From Neelides folsomi (Eukaryota > Arthropoda > Collembola > Neelipleona > Neelidae), in contig JAQGBZ010000023.1 in NCBI GenBank assembly GCA_034687125.1, positions 186,001 through 250,000 of the forward strand: a stretch of DNA of 64,000 nt. The letters are read 5' to 3'. The notes below the pieces were generated by a model, which saw nothing but the letters and a program-made list of their open reading frames with translations, made no database searches and was not told the origin of the DNA. Shown here piece by piece: positions 1 through 11,900 of the stretch. Numbering within the stretch: the first letter of the stretch is position 1; every line of letters starts with the position of its first letter. The position numbers and the translations under genes were made by a program.

Positions 1-3000
1 ATGTTACTCTACAAAAACAAAATTAGTATCATCAATATTAAATCAACAGAGAGAGAGAGAGTTTCACTTGTTAATGTGGAGCCGACAGGAGATGATCGAC
101 GTGTGTAATACAGTACTACTTCATTACATTACTCAAACCTCAAAAAATTCCAATGTTTGGAGGAGGGAGAAAAGGTGAGTTGGAACGGAGAAGCCTCCTG
201 CCGCGTGAAGGATTCCCAAAGATGAATCATGGAAGGTCTTTGCGTTGGCAGAAAGGATGTGCCAAAAGTGTCCCTTGGGCCCAAGGTGTACACGAGAAGG
301 GTTTGGGGGAATGAAAGGGTTGCCGCAGTAGTCGTCAGACAGGCGGGCGGCGGCGGTTCACTCCCTTCGCTCCACGACTCCCTTCGCCGACCATCAATTA
401 TCTCTTCATCGCAGAGTTCTTTCATCATCTCACTAGAAGGGAATCTGGAGATGAAAATGACTCAATTTCTCTCCTCGTCCTCCGCCCATTTGTCCGCCCT
501 CAGGTTGAGCAAAGAGAGGCTGAAGGGACTTGGACGCACTTCACCCCATACAAATCATCTTAAGTTATGACTGGAGGCTCGTGAGGATAACAATCCTCAG
601 AGGAAGATGAATCGACTCTTTCTCCTTCGTTCTCAAAAAGATAAATATGGGGAAATTAGATTTACAGACCGAGTAATCTAATAGTTGAAGATGTATTGAC
701 AAGGATTCTCTTCATTTTCCACATCACTTTCCTCCAACCAAGATCCTCTCACGGTCCAAGGAATAATTGTGAAGCATTCGGATTTGGTATTCTCATCGGT
801 TGTAGATGTTATGTAGATGTGGGGGAATATTAATTAGCTCTCCGCGCCTCGGTTTTAAAGCAAAGAATTCTTGAATGATTATATGGTTTGGAGCTTTGAA
901 ACACTTATCGTTAGGCGCGAGCTCCTTAAACAGAGAGGTTGAGTGAAATATTCTTAAAAGATTTAAAAAAGGCTGTTGGTTCGACCGAGATGATTGGGAC
1001 AGGTATAGAAAAGTGCAAGAAATATATAAAAGTGAGTCGATGAGAAGAAAAGGCAATCACCATAAATATTTGGGTAATGTGGCGATGTGGACGAAGCAGA
1101 GGAGAGTCGGGTGGAGAGGAAAGTCAAACAATCATAAATTGTAGTTTGGGGAAGGGAGTGACAGGGATTATTGGTTTATTCAAAGCACCCTTTCATAAAT
1201 TACGGGCCCACGGATTTCATAACTCCGCTCAATGGCAGCTAATTAAGAGAATCTTCATTCTACACATCTGCTCAAGTACAAAGACAAGGACTCACGTCAC
1301 ACAACACCCTCATTTACATCCTCCAAATATCAAACCATCTCTCCGCTCATATTTTACCCGAGAGGTATCGGAGGATCCTCCGAACTCAAAGCGAACAAAG
1401 TTTTTCTTCAATGTTATCATTTCAATCACCCTTATCAAATCAACACATGGTGGGATTGACGGCGAGGAAATATCCATGTTCACGGGTTCACTTAAACTCA
1501 TACCTCATGGAAGATGATCCTTTTAAATGATTTTTTTCAAATGAGACTCTTTTGTTCAAATGTGTTTTAAAAATCAAGGCTCGTTTATCAATTTAATGTG
1601 CTTCATTTCTAGCCGACTTACATTGTTACACATCTCTTGGGACATTTTAAACTTCGTTAGGTCCAATTCAAAATAACTAATAAAGATAAAATCGTTACAA
1701 ACTGTGTATGAACATAATTAGCATGGTCATAAGTACATGATAAGAATAACTAACATGCACAGTTATAAGTACTAAAAAGAGAATAATGATAAAAATAAGA
1801 ATAATTTGAACTTTAATGAATGAGTTAATTACTGAATGTGAAAGAATAGAAAAGTAAAAGAATTAAAAAAGAAATTTATTGCATAGGCACAAAAGTGAGC
1901 TGCTCTTTCAAATGACTTTCTTTACACACAAAGAAAGAAACTTCCTTCTCATCTGGCTTTTGAATCTCCCGAGCTTTCATCACAACATGATTCTTCACTC
2001 CCGTTCTCTTTGAATCAATTACTAATTAACATATTATCGGACCACTTCATCTCATAATCCATTTTATTGCCTTTTTTGTTAAACTTCTCAATTAAGCACA
2101 TTCAGACAATTCGTACATACCTGTATATCGTATCGTATCCTTACCATATGTTACTTACACACAATTAATTCTAAATACCTATAATAATTTCATAGTTATA
2201 CAATAGAGTAATTGTCCTATACTTGTAAGCACACTATAATAATTTATGAGTATTTTTTATTATCCGCTATTTAAACGTACATATTTAATGTATCACAAAT
2301 AATTTACCTACCTAAACTCTATCTGTAATTAAATGTAAGAAATACAATATTTATTATTTAGACTGGTAATGAAAGCTCTGTAATGAGTAATCATATGGTG
2401 GAAAGGCACATTTACATAGATAGCATACTAATATGATGAAAGAGTTTAGGTATATGGTTCCGATATATTTCCTCATTGGGATCTCACTTCGTCATTGTGG
2501 GAGTCCTTCGTCATTCACCCTCACATGTGTCTCTAATTAATTCGTCGAAGACAGATTGTTGGGATTGGAATTCGGAGTCTTCCACCTGCACGGGGTTTTC
2601 GAGCGGCGAAAGATTCATACTATTTTTACTCTCTCTGTCTCAATGAACTTGGCCCTCGAGCGACTACCCTTTTCCAATTACCATCCTCCACCTCCTTTAA
2701 TTGAATCCTCCTTTATCCCCTCCCCATTACGTACTTCACTTTACATCATTTTTCATTCAATTTTTTCAACTTTCTCTAACCAAACAGTCACGCATCCGCC
2801 AATCCCAGTCCCTTCCCAACCGATCCAACAGAGACGAAAAACTGTGAGTCTCGGCTCAAATACATACAGTAGTAATATATTAAGATGTACGACCGGAATG
2901 TTTTTAAACCCCTAAAAACATCCTTTTTCTCTCCTTGTCATCCTTCATAATGCCTCTGGGTTTTTATCAAATAAACCCTTGAAAATTTATGTAGATCGAC

Positions 3001-5136
3001 TCCTTTAACTTGACTAATGAAAGTAATGATGTTCTCCCATTGTTAAATCATCTCCCAGAATTCTCATACTAAAAAATCTACATTGAATACTTTATTGGTA
3101 TAACTGTGTATAATAATACAAAGTATGGACGTCTTGGTTCCTATTGGAAAAACTGTCAGCAGAATGGGATTTTGATTTGCATAGGTAATTTCATACAAAT
3201 AAGAATAAAAAAGGTAGTGAGGTGGAAGATGTAAATTGGAAAAGTATAGAGGAGGAGACGTGAAGGCGGAATTCGTGGTGGAGCGTGCGATGGTCTGAAT
3301 AGGGGAAGATGAGCGGAAGTCATGGTAGATAATAGGAGGAGGCCCAGAGTGAAAGATTGCTTACTCTCGTCCCCATCGAAGGTTGGTGTCTGGAGGAAAG
3401 GGCGCCGGCCGTCGGTTTCGACTCCGTTCAGCCTCCGAAGGGCCAAAGGACGGGGGGGCCTTCGTCGGCTTCCACGAGGAATGAGGAATGAAGGTAAAAA
3501 AGAGTATATGAGGAGGGATGTAATTGGTGGCTGCCGTCGAGGTGCCGTTCGTCCGTCTGACCCAACCTTCTCTCCCCATTTTGTCACCTGGACCCGGGAT
3601 GTGAGGACAAGTCTGAGGAAAACTGGTTTAGTTAGATAGGGATCAGGAGCAAGTGGAGCACCTGGCCTCGTCCTTTTTTACCCACTTTTGATTGATTCGT
3701 CCTGGCGTTCCTGGGAATTGAGAGGAATTCCTTCCACCCTGAGAAACACATCTCGACCAAAGTCAACCATCAATCTAACAAGGACCGAATTCCTAAAAAC
3801 TAAACTTTTCCCACGTCTTCAAAATAATATAACTGTCCTTCCTAACCTGATCTACTTCATTCGAGACCTTTGGCCTTACTCAATTCTCTATCGCTTCAGG
3901 ATTTGCATGTGAATACTTCCAGTTTGGAAATGCGTTGTTTTTGCATGGGATCAATAGTAAGATATGGGAATAATTCAATATACCACGATGGACATTCGCT
4001 AATGAAATCGTGGATCTTGGAAATGATAGTGATGTTCAGGGAGAGTGAAGAAGTTGTATTCTTTCGAATACAAGTGCCTAGAGGATGTGTCGAGATAAGG
4101 AGACGTAACAGATTGATTGACGGCGTTGGTCGAAAGACCACTTTGGTCATTCGGCTTCAAAATCAACGGCGACATCTCACCCTCGGAGGTTTCAAACCAA
4201 GGGAGACAAACTGGGGGAAATGAAACTCGACTTGTTTTACTTCACCCTTTTCCATACAAATTGAGTTCCATCTCCTGAACAAAGCCTTGAACCTCCGTTG
4301 AGCCGTTTTCATGTTAGATGTCTTTACAAACCTCTGGTTAAACTCCTCAACTTATATTAAATACGCCAGAGTGAATTGAGAAAATGTTATCGACATAATA
4401 CATGCATTGCATTGTAAAGGAAACGTTTCATAATTGAGGATTAGTTTTTGCTTATCCTTAAATTGAGGGAGAAATGATTGAATGTTTGTGTATTAATCTG
4501 ATCATGCAATAATGTAAAGATGATAAAGATAACACGTTATGTTTTATAAGTAAGGAAATAAGACGATGGAATTCAAATACGGAAGAGAATGTAGGTTTTG
4601 TGTATAAATTATGAATAGCAAATAAACGATTGCTGATTGATGAAAGTATGAAACGAAGCCTTAGTATATAAATGCATTTTATAACAGATTCTAAGTTTAT
4701 ACTAAAAAATAAAATCTTGTTCAAATATTCATCATAAGTTTATTCACCTTTAACATATAAACATGTGATGTTTGTAGATCGGGGTATATTTTTCTAATTT
4801 TTCAGATTTTTTCTCACAAATACTTCGGATTCGTTGTTAAAAAGAATATATAGTTTGTTGTTGAAAGATGAGTATAAGGTATACATTTAATGTATTTATT
4901 TATTGTAGAATATAATAATATGAACAAATAGAGACTAATGTCAAACTTTCTTTTATACAATAAAATAATATTTTAATTAATTAATTAAATGTGATGACTT
5001 TTCGGTTCTTACGATTAAACTTAAAGGTTACAAATACTAATGATACACCACCTAATTCTAATGATTATCAGTTGAGTATGAATCAATTAAATAAGAAATT
5101 AAATATTTCAATAAAATAGAGGTCAACTCGTGATTT
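1..5136. other. Intergenic, no gene recognised
   Basis: I find no recognisable coding exon on either strand. The open frames here are short, of biased composition and lack family motifs. A short GA dinucleotide run lies at about 48-60. Two less AT-rich patches (about 180-560 and 3240-3620) stand out from the AT-rich background and could be regulatory, but nothing in them proves it. Confidence 0.5.
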
Positions 5137-6054
5137 TTACAAGTCGAGTTCTTTGAGCATATTGGCAAGCTTCATGGATTTGCTCTTGACTCTTTTTGCC
5201 AACAGAGTTGTTTCCTCTAATAAAGCATCCAATTTCCGTTCTCTGACTTCCATCTTTTCCGGAACTCGCCCGTACCCTACGACGGCATTCACCATATGGT
5301 GACATTTACTTGTAGAAGCAGTTGTGATTGTATTTGTCAAATCCTCCTTCTTTTCGCTCCTAAACCCGGAGTCAATGTCGAAATTCGAGTCGTGGCTTTT
5401 GTTGCTCGCTTCCGTCTTCCAATTTTGGACTCGTTCTAGCCAATTTGAACAAGTTTCTTTTAGGATTGGGTCGGTGAAGTCCGTCGTTGTCCCGACTTCT
5501 TTACATTCGCGGAAACATTCGACGCTTGTAGATTTCCTCAACTTCCTCTTGAACTCTTCATCCCCATTGACAGCTCTCGTAGTTCTTTTGGCCTCTTTGC
5601 TTTCATAAGACTCGATTGAAGTGGTGAAGTAAGGGAGGGCCGGGAAAGGAAGCGGTTTGTTGAGCGTTTGAAGCGACTGAGATTTTGACATTCCGAATCG
5701 AATCTCATCAATGGTATTCTCAGCATCTGCATATTTGATGGCCAAATTCACACATTGGGCTCGAAGATGTGAAATAAGTAAATCTTTCTCGGCCATTTCT
5801 CGCAGTCTTTCCCTTCGGTCTTCTGGAAGTTCTTCGGTTTGTATAGGAATTGCATAAAGGTCTTCAAGTGGAAGCATCACTCCGGCTTTGACAACTTTCA
5901 TCGCTTCTTGTCTGTCGGAGGCCTTTAGTTCTTCAATTCGCCTTTTCACTTTTGATTCTACTTTGTACTTTCGCCCGATGCTCCTCGTTCGTGTTTTAGT
6001 AGGAACATCTTCGGACCCTCTCATCTCCTTTCCTCCAGTCTCAATATTGGCCAT
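5137..6054 (-). CDS. AKNA-like coiled-coil protein (single-exon ORF, 305 aa)
   Basis: One uninterrupted ORF from ATG at 6054 to the stop at 5137. The N-terminal ~70 residues are charged and basic. Residues ~75-125 form a predicted helical stretch ending in KYADAENTIDEIRFG, which resembles the YAxAENxID segment I associate with AKNA-type centrosomal/microtubule-organising proteins. The middle is polar and Ser/Thr-rich. The last ~40 residues (LLEETTLLAKRVKSKSMKL) look like a second short coiled coil. There is no signal peptide or membrane segment, so it is probably cytosolic. An acceptor-like TTTTCATAG lies just upstream of the ATG, so a 5' non-coding or coding exon may be missing. The family assignment rests on one motif and is uncertain; that it is a real gene is likely, given the length in an AT-rich background and the coding-like composition. 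Confidence 0.6.
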   Translation of the reverse strand: MANIETGGKEMRGSEDVPTKTRTRSIGRKYKVESKVKRRIEELKASDRQEAMKVVKAGVMLPLEDLYAIPIQTEELPEDRRERLREMAEKDLLISHLRAQCVNLAIKYADAENTIDEIRFGMSKSQSLQTLNKPLPFPALPYFTTSIESYESKEAKRTTRAVNGDEEFKRKLRKSTSVECFRECKEVGTTTDFTDPILKETCSNWLERVQNWKTEASNKSHDSNFDIDSGFRSEKKEDLTNTITTASTSKCHHMVNAVVGYGRVPEKMEVRERKLDALLEETTLLAKRVKSKSMKLANMLKELDL

Positions 6055-8944
6055 TGTGGTTTCCCACTTCCTATGAAAAATATCAGAAATTCAATGAATA
6101 ACACAACTTTCATATAAAATAGTAAATAACTATACAGTACAGTACCATAAAAGTACATCCTTGTTATTAGTATTTAAAATTATATACAGATTATACCAAC
6201 TTCTCTTAAATATAGGAGTAATGAAAATGAGTTAGTAACTTAGGAAATTTCTATTAAAGTTGGTATAATCTGTATAATAATAACGTTTCAAAATATGTAA
6301 TGGTGTTATTAGCTAGGTATGAAACAATAGTGATCTTTTAAAATTAAATTATAAAATCCTATTTTAGATTGGATTAATAAATACAAAATGACGTTTTATA
6401 TCACCTTTAAAATCAAATGTACTTTTGCTCACTGAGAAAAGTAATGTCTTAGAAATAAATATAAGATGTAAATATTTGCATAGGTATGTTATTTATCTAC
6501 ATTTAATAAATATTCTTATCACGAATGTTGAAATGATAAATAAACAGATGTTTAATAAACTAATGTTAAGATCATTATAAAATACGTTTGTATATTTTAT
6601 AACAAAGTATTATACCTACTTTACACTTAATTATGAAATGCCTTAAATCTCTATAATATTGGTAGATTGGGCAGTGCGCTGGCCTTTAAAATTTAAAAGT
6701 CTCATGACGTATGACAAAACTGACCTTTTAAGTTACTGTTGAAGAAAGACGAGAAATAAATGTGAAGCGTCGTCTCCTCATGTTGCGTATTTGATGACGA
6801 CGATCTCCGTTCGCCCTCCGATTTTGTTGTGAAGGAACCAGGGATGACTTCCAGGAAATCGATAAGGAACAGGCGCAAGAGCTTCTGGCTCTGCTCTTCA
6901 CATGCTCTCACACATTGTGAATGCGAACTCAACGTATAGGAAACAAGGAGAATGGGGATTTTGTAATAAAGGGAAATAAGAAGGGGGCCCTTCGAATTGT
7001 GCCAGAAAGGCACTGGTGGGATATTTAAGGCCTCCACTACTTCGGATTCATTTCTCAAGTGGAACTGAAATCCTATACCGTTCCTTCACATGTGGAAGAG
7101 AAAAAAATCTGGCCAGCTGCACTTAACCCATCCAGACATTCTTACACACATCCTCATTTTCCTCATACCTTTTAAAAGCTTTCTGGACTTAAAAATAAAG
7201 ATTTTCAATTATGCTCCGTACGTTCCATGTTACAATTGCACCCTACTTATGGCATATAACAACGATATACCATTTAACACGTTCTTACTTAACTGTTTAA
7301 AATTCATTTGGCTACTATTAGTATGCTATTTATATTTACATAGAGTACAAGCTAAAATAATACATTACACTTGGAATAAGTAATAAGTGTTTTATATGTA
7401 TGAAAGCATGCGAACGCCTATTCTTATGGCTAGATGCATGCTTAGATTGAAAACTCTCAGGCGTTTGTATTCATTTAATGTGAAGAATGAAAAAGAATTA
7501 TTTAATAAAACCCTAGCAAGAATGAGTTTGGGAGTAAAAAGAAGATGAAAGAGATTTGTCAAGTGTTGGATTATTAAAGAATTAAAGGTGAGGTGGAACA
7601 ACGGGCGGTGGTGAAGTAGCATAGCTGCGTGTGCAATCTTAAGTGGGGAAATGGGCAAAAGTGTGATTCTGGTGTTCGGAGCGACTTGACCATGGTTCAT
7701 TCGGCCAATGAATCAATGAGGAGTCAAAGTGATGATGAGAGTCCCGTTCCGACTCAGTGGAGCAATGAGGAGGAGCGTCTCATCTTTCCCACAAATCCAC
7801 CTTGACGCCTCATCCCGACTTGAGAGGAAATGCATGGGGCTTTGTTGAGGTATGAGGGATCGCGGATTTAAGTCTTGAGAGGAGTTTACTGCTCAAGGCA
7901 CTTTGGAATCTTTTGGTTCATGACCGGACGGACACCTGAGGCTCTGACCAGATACACTGGGAAGAAGGCATGAAGAAGAGGGAACTCGGCTCATCCCTCT
8001 TCATCACATTCCATAACGTCTAACCTAAATCAAAGTTTTACATAAGATTCTTCTACCATCATCCAACATTCTTTCAATAGAGGATTTATTTTGTCTTTTG
8101 AATTTAATATTGGAGTACTAGTGTTCAAAAAATTGATATTGATTGGAGTTTGTCAGAGGGAGTTGAAAAATATATTCCAGAGTGATAAGTCATGTAAAAG
8201 AGTGAGTTGAATTAAAAGGTGATGTGAATTTGTGCCGACGCTGAGTTTGTTTGTCCTCCTTTGGAAAAGTCAAAAGTGTGTGTGTCGGATGGTGAAGAGG
8301 AGATAATTGTAATTTACAAGTTGAATTAACTCTCATTGAAGTTTCTAGGCCTGGTATTTGATTATGTGAACTGGGCCATTCCTCATCGGAAACTGAATTT
8401 TAAATTTCTCAGGAGTTTCTATTGAATAGATAAGGGGATGAATCCCTTTCTAAAAGAATACACTAACAATTGTGAATAATAAACTCATTAAGCTAAAAGC
8501 CCTCTGCGGGTCAGAAGTCGAGTGGGAGAAATTGTGAAGTAAGAAAACATCGTTATTATTGGAATGAAAAGGAAAAGTCAAAGTCGTCTGAAAACTTTGC
8601 TTTAATTTCTTTTGCCATTTGATAATTGGAGTTTGTAAAATTTGTCAATTCTTCGCCCCTGTCTCCGTTCGTGTTGATTGTCCAAGGACAGTTCACATCA
8701 TTCGACTAATTAAAGAAGTTTGAGCTTGAACTCAATTGGAGGAATTGAAGAGTCTTCACAAACCCCTTCATTGTTTAAATGGCTCTTGACAGTTAAAGCC
8801 AACAAAGAAGTTCCGAGTTCATCGACGTGGAAGCAATTTTGAGAAATTTTGGAATTTGCAATATGAGTTATTTGAGTGGGTGGAACCATTGAACAAAATT
8901 GGTCTCATTAGGAAGTGCCGTGATTGTGAAGTGGAAAGATAAAA
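6055..8944. other. Intergenic region between AKNA-like gene and cadherin
   Basis: No convincing coding exon was found. The stretch is AT-rich except for a patch at about 7700-8000. It should hold the 5' region of the minus-strand AKNA-like gene and the promoter and 5' UTR of the plus-strand cadherin (start codon 8945). A perfect 20-bp inverted repeat at 6183-6276 is listed separately. Confidence 0.5.
6183..6276. repeat. Perfect 20-bp inverted repeat, 54-bp loop
   Basis: The left arm 6183-6202 (TATACAGATTATACCAACTT) is the exact reverse complement of the right arm 6257-6276. With its 54-nt spacer it could form a stem-loop in DNA or RNA, or be the remains of a very small inverted-repeat element. 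I see no obvious target duplication. It lies about 130-220 bp upstream of the AKNA-like start codon. Confidence 0.8.
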
Positions 8945-11900
8945 ATGATTCGGGGTCATTTCACTCGAAAAAATTATGATTTCAAGTCAAAATTCAGAAT
9001 TTTCTTCTTATTATTCATCTCGGCGTATTTGCCATGTAAGTTGGTCATCTTTAACACTCCTTTTTTACATTCATTAGCAAAACGACGTTTATTTTGCATA
9101 AAAGCGATGTATTTGACTGGGGTACATTATCATATATCATGAATTCATACCCCTTATACATCATATCTCGTAATTGTTACATCGTAAAATTCATATATCT
9201 TTGGTATCATATCTCGTATAGGCCAATTCTCGTATATAATATATATCGTAAGTAATATATCTCTTTAGTTATTTACTCGTAAATTTATTTCTCGTCTAGT
9301 ATTATATCTCGATGTTATTAAATCTCGTATCGTAAAAAAATATTTTGTTCAAAAAAATTAGGTAGGTTCAAGAAAATTTTTCAATTGACACTTATTTGAC
9401 TGGACTTGCTTTCAACATGATGTTTCAAGCTTAACTTGATTTTAACTTATTTTTGTTATCATTATTAAGTTTTTAATTTTAAAAATTGTTTATCTTTTAT
9501 ACAAAAATGAAAAAAAATAAAGTGCCCCTAATTAAACGCCGTTTTATTAATAAAAATGGTAAGTATATCTATTTTATTCGATACTAATAATATATGGTTA
9601 ATACAACGAGATATATTTACTAGACGAAATATAAATTTACGAGAAAATAAATACGAGATAAAATACTTACGATATATATTATATACGAGATATGATACCA
9701 AAGATATATGAATTTTACGATGTAACAATTACGAGATATGATGTACAAGGGGTATGAATTCACGATATATAATTAGACCCCCATTTGACTGGCTCCTCTT
9801 TGTGAATTATTACAACATTGTAAAAAAATCAAATAATAGTCTTTGAAATAGCTTTTCAATTGTAAGTAGTCATTTGTTCAAAAATTCATAAGGCATCAAA
9901 TAAACGAGTTAAACGAGATTCGCTTTGTGAATGAAAAGATGAGTGGTGGAGTTAAAGCAATGAAATACATTTTCCGGACTGATAATTGCCATTCGTTCTC
10001 ATAAAATGACCATGTAGATCCCAATTCTTGAACATGATCTCTCTCCACCTCACTTTTAATTACAAGACGTTAAAGGTAATTATCCCAGTCTATAAATCCC
10101 TCTGCTCCAATCAAGAGAAGAATTGGATTTCTCGAAAGAATGAAACGTTTAAATTCTAAGGAGTTTGAACATAAAAGCCCTTAGTTAGTGCAAAAAACAC
10201 ATGTCTTCTTTTGTTTTTCTCATTGGATTGTTGGATTGTTTGGTTAACTATCTAAATGTAAGTAAGTAGTAATAGGAAAAAGAGATTTTCTTTGTTGAAA
10301 AAAAATCCCCCTTCTGTGAGCTGTACGTTAAACAAGACGTGAGATCTTTGGAGCGGAAATCGGAAGTTGAACCTTTTCATGCACCTCTGAGGAATCCTCG
10401 TTCATTTTTTGTGATGCTATTTAAGAAATTAAAAGGATGAGGAGTAGGAAGCGTAAAAGAGGAACATTATAATGAACATATGATAATGAGTAAGGCTCAT
10501 CTGCTCATTAACTGTTCATATCAAACTTCTATGCTTATAGATTCGGGCGCGAATCTTCCACCGTACTTCACGGGGGATCTGAACAACCACGTCATCCCGG
10601 AAAACACTCCGGTTGGGACGGCGATCTACAAACTTGAGGGCCTCGACCCTGAAAACTCATCTATTAAATATGGGATCATGGGGACAGACAAACTTGTGGT
10701 GGATGAAAAAACCGGCGTCGTTACAGTGGCAAAACCCATTGACAGAGAGGTTCGTCTCATTTTTTATTCTTCTCTCATTTGACATTTTATAAATAAATAA
10801 GTAACTCATTTGCATATGGCGTATATTTACTTATAAATAAATACTCATTTGATTTGAATTGGGGTCCCACAATTAAAATATTATGTTTAACCAGGTTACG
10901 AATCAGCTACGAGTCACCGTGACGGTCGAAGATGTCGTAGATGATGGGAGAGAAAACAACCTCGTCACGGTTCCTGTTACAGTGCAAATCTTGGATGAGA
11001 ATGACAATCCTCCACAATTCCAAAACCAGGTACTTGATTTTAACTTTTCTATTATATTATGAAATTGGCTCAACTTTAGCTTTAATTGTTCAAAATCATT
11101 TTCCACAAACTTTAAATGGTTGAATAAAGTAGAATGAGGATTAAAGCAGCATAAAAGAGCTTGATACTTGAGCTTGAGATCTTATGTTGACGAGTCATAA
11201 GTGTAATCGTTTTGAATTGTCAAGCTTCCTTATTCTGATGGAGAAGGACAAGGAACTCATTTAGAGATGATAAAGAAATGTTGCGAGAAAAATGAGGAAT
11301 TTCCTTTACCGCACGATTCTGTTTGTGGCAAAGAGAGAAAGGAATGTTATTCCTATGTATTACCCTTTTATCAAGACTTTGCATTTTCATATTCACACAT
11401 CAAATTCACTTTTATTATTATGCTACGAAATGAATGAGCTTGGAGTCTCAGACATAAATAAAGTTACGGGGGTGGGTTATGGAACACGAGAAGACGGAAG
11501 GGAAAGAAATGGTTGTTTTTTAAAAGAAGATGCAAAAACACTTCCGCCAACTCGTCAATTCTCTCTCATAAGATGATGGGATAAGGGAGGGATTTTAAGT
11601 GTTAAAATAGACCATGAAAGCCGGATGTTCTTATTATTAAAATTGTCGACAATTTGGTCGATGTGAATCCTTACAATAATTTGTAACAAGTACTTATACT
11701 AATAATATGGCATGTCGAAGTTAATAATATTACAAATAAAATATATTCTGTAATGATTGTTGGAAATGTTAAATTTTTCCTTTTGTATTTCAGAGTTCGT
11801 TCGAGTCATTAGAGGTAAATGAAGAAACACGAGTTGGGTCGAAGATTCTCTCCATCACAGTTAGAGATCCAGACTTGACAGGATTTGCACTCAGCCTCAA

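Noticed and set aside
229-570. 113-codon plus-strand frame in a GC-richer patch
   Set aside because: Biased composition, an equally long frame on the other strand, and no motif or splice context.
3156-3639. Overlapping frames on both strands, Arg/Pro-rich
   Set aside because: Typical of a GC-rich patch opening several frames at once; no conserved motif.
9528-9728. 66-codon minus-strand frame in the long-TIR element
   Set aside because: It lies largely in the right inverted arm and has no transposase features.
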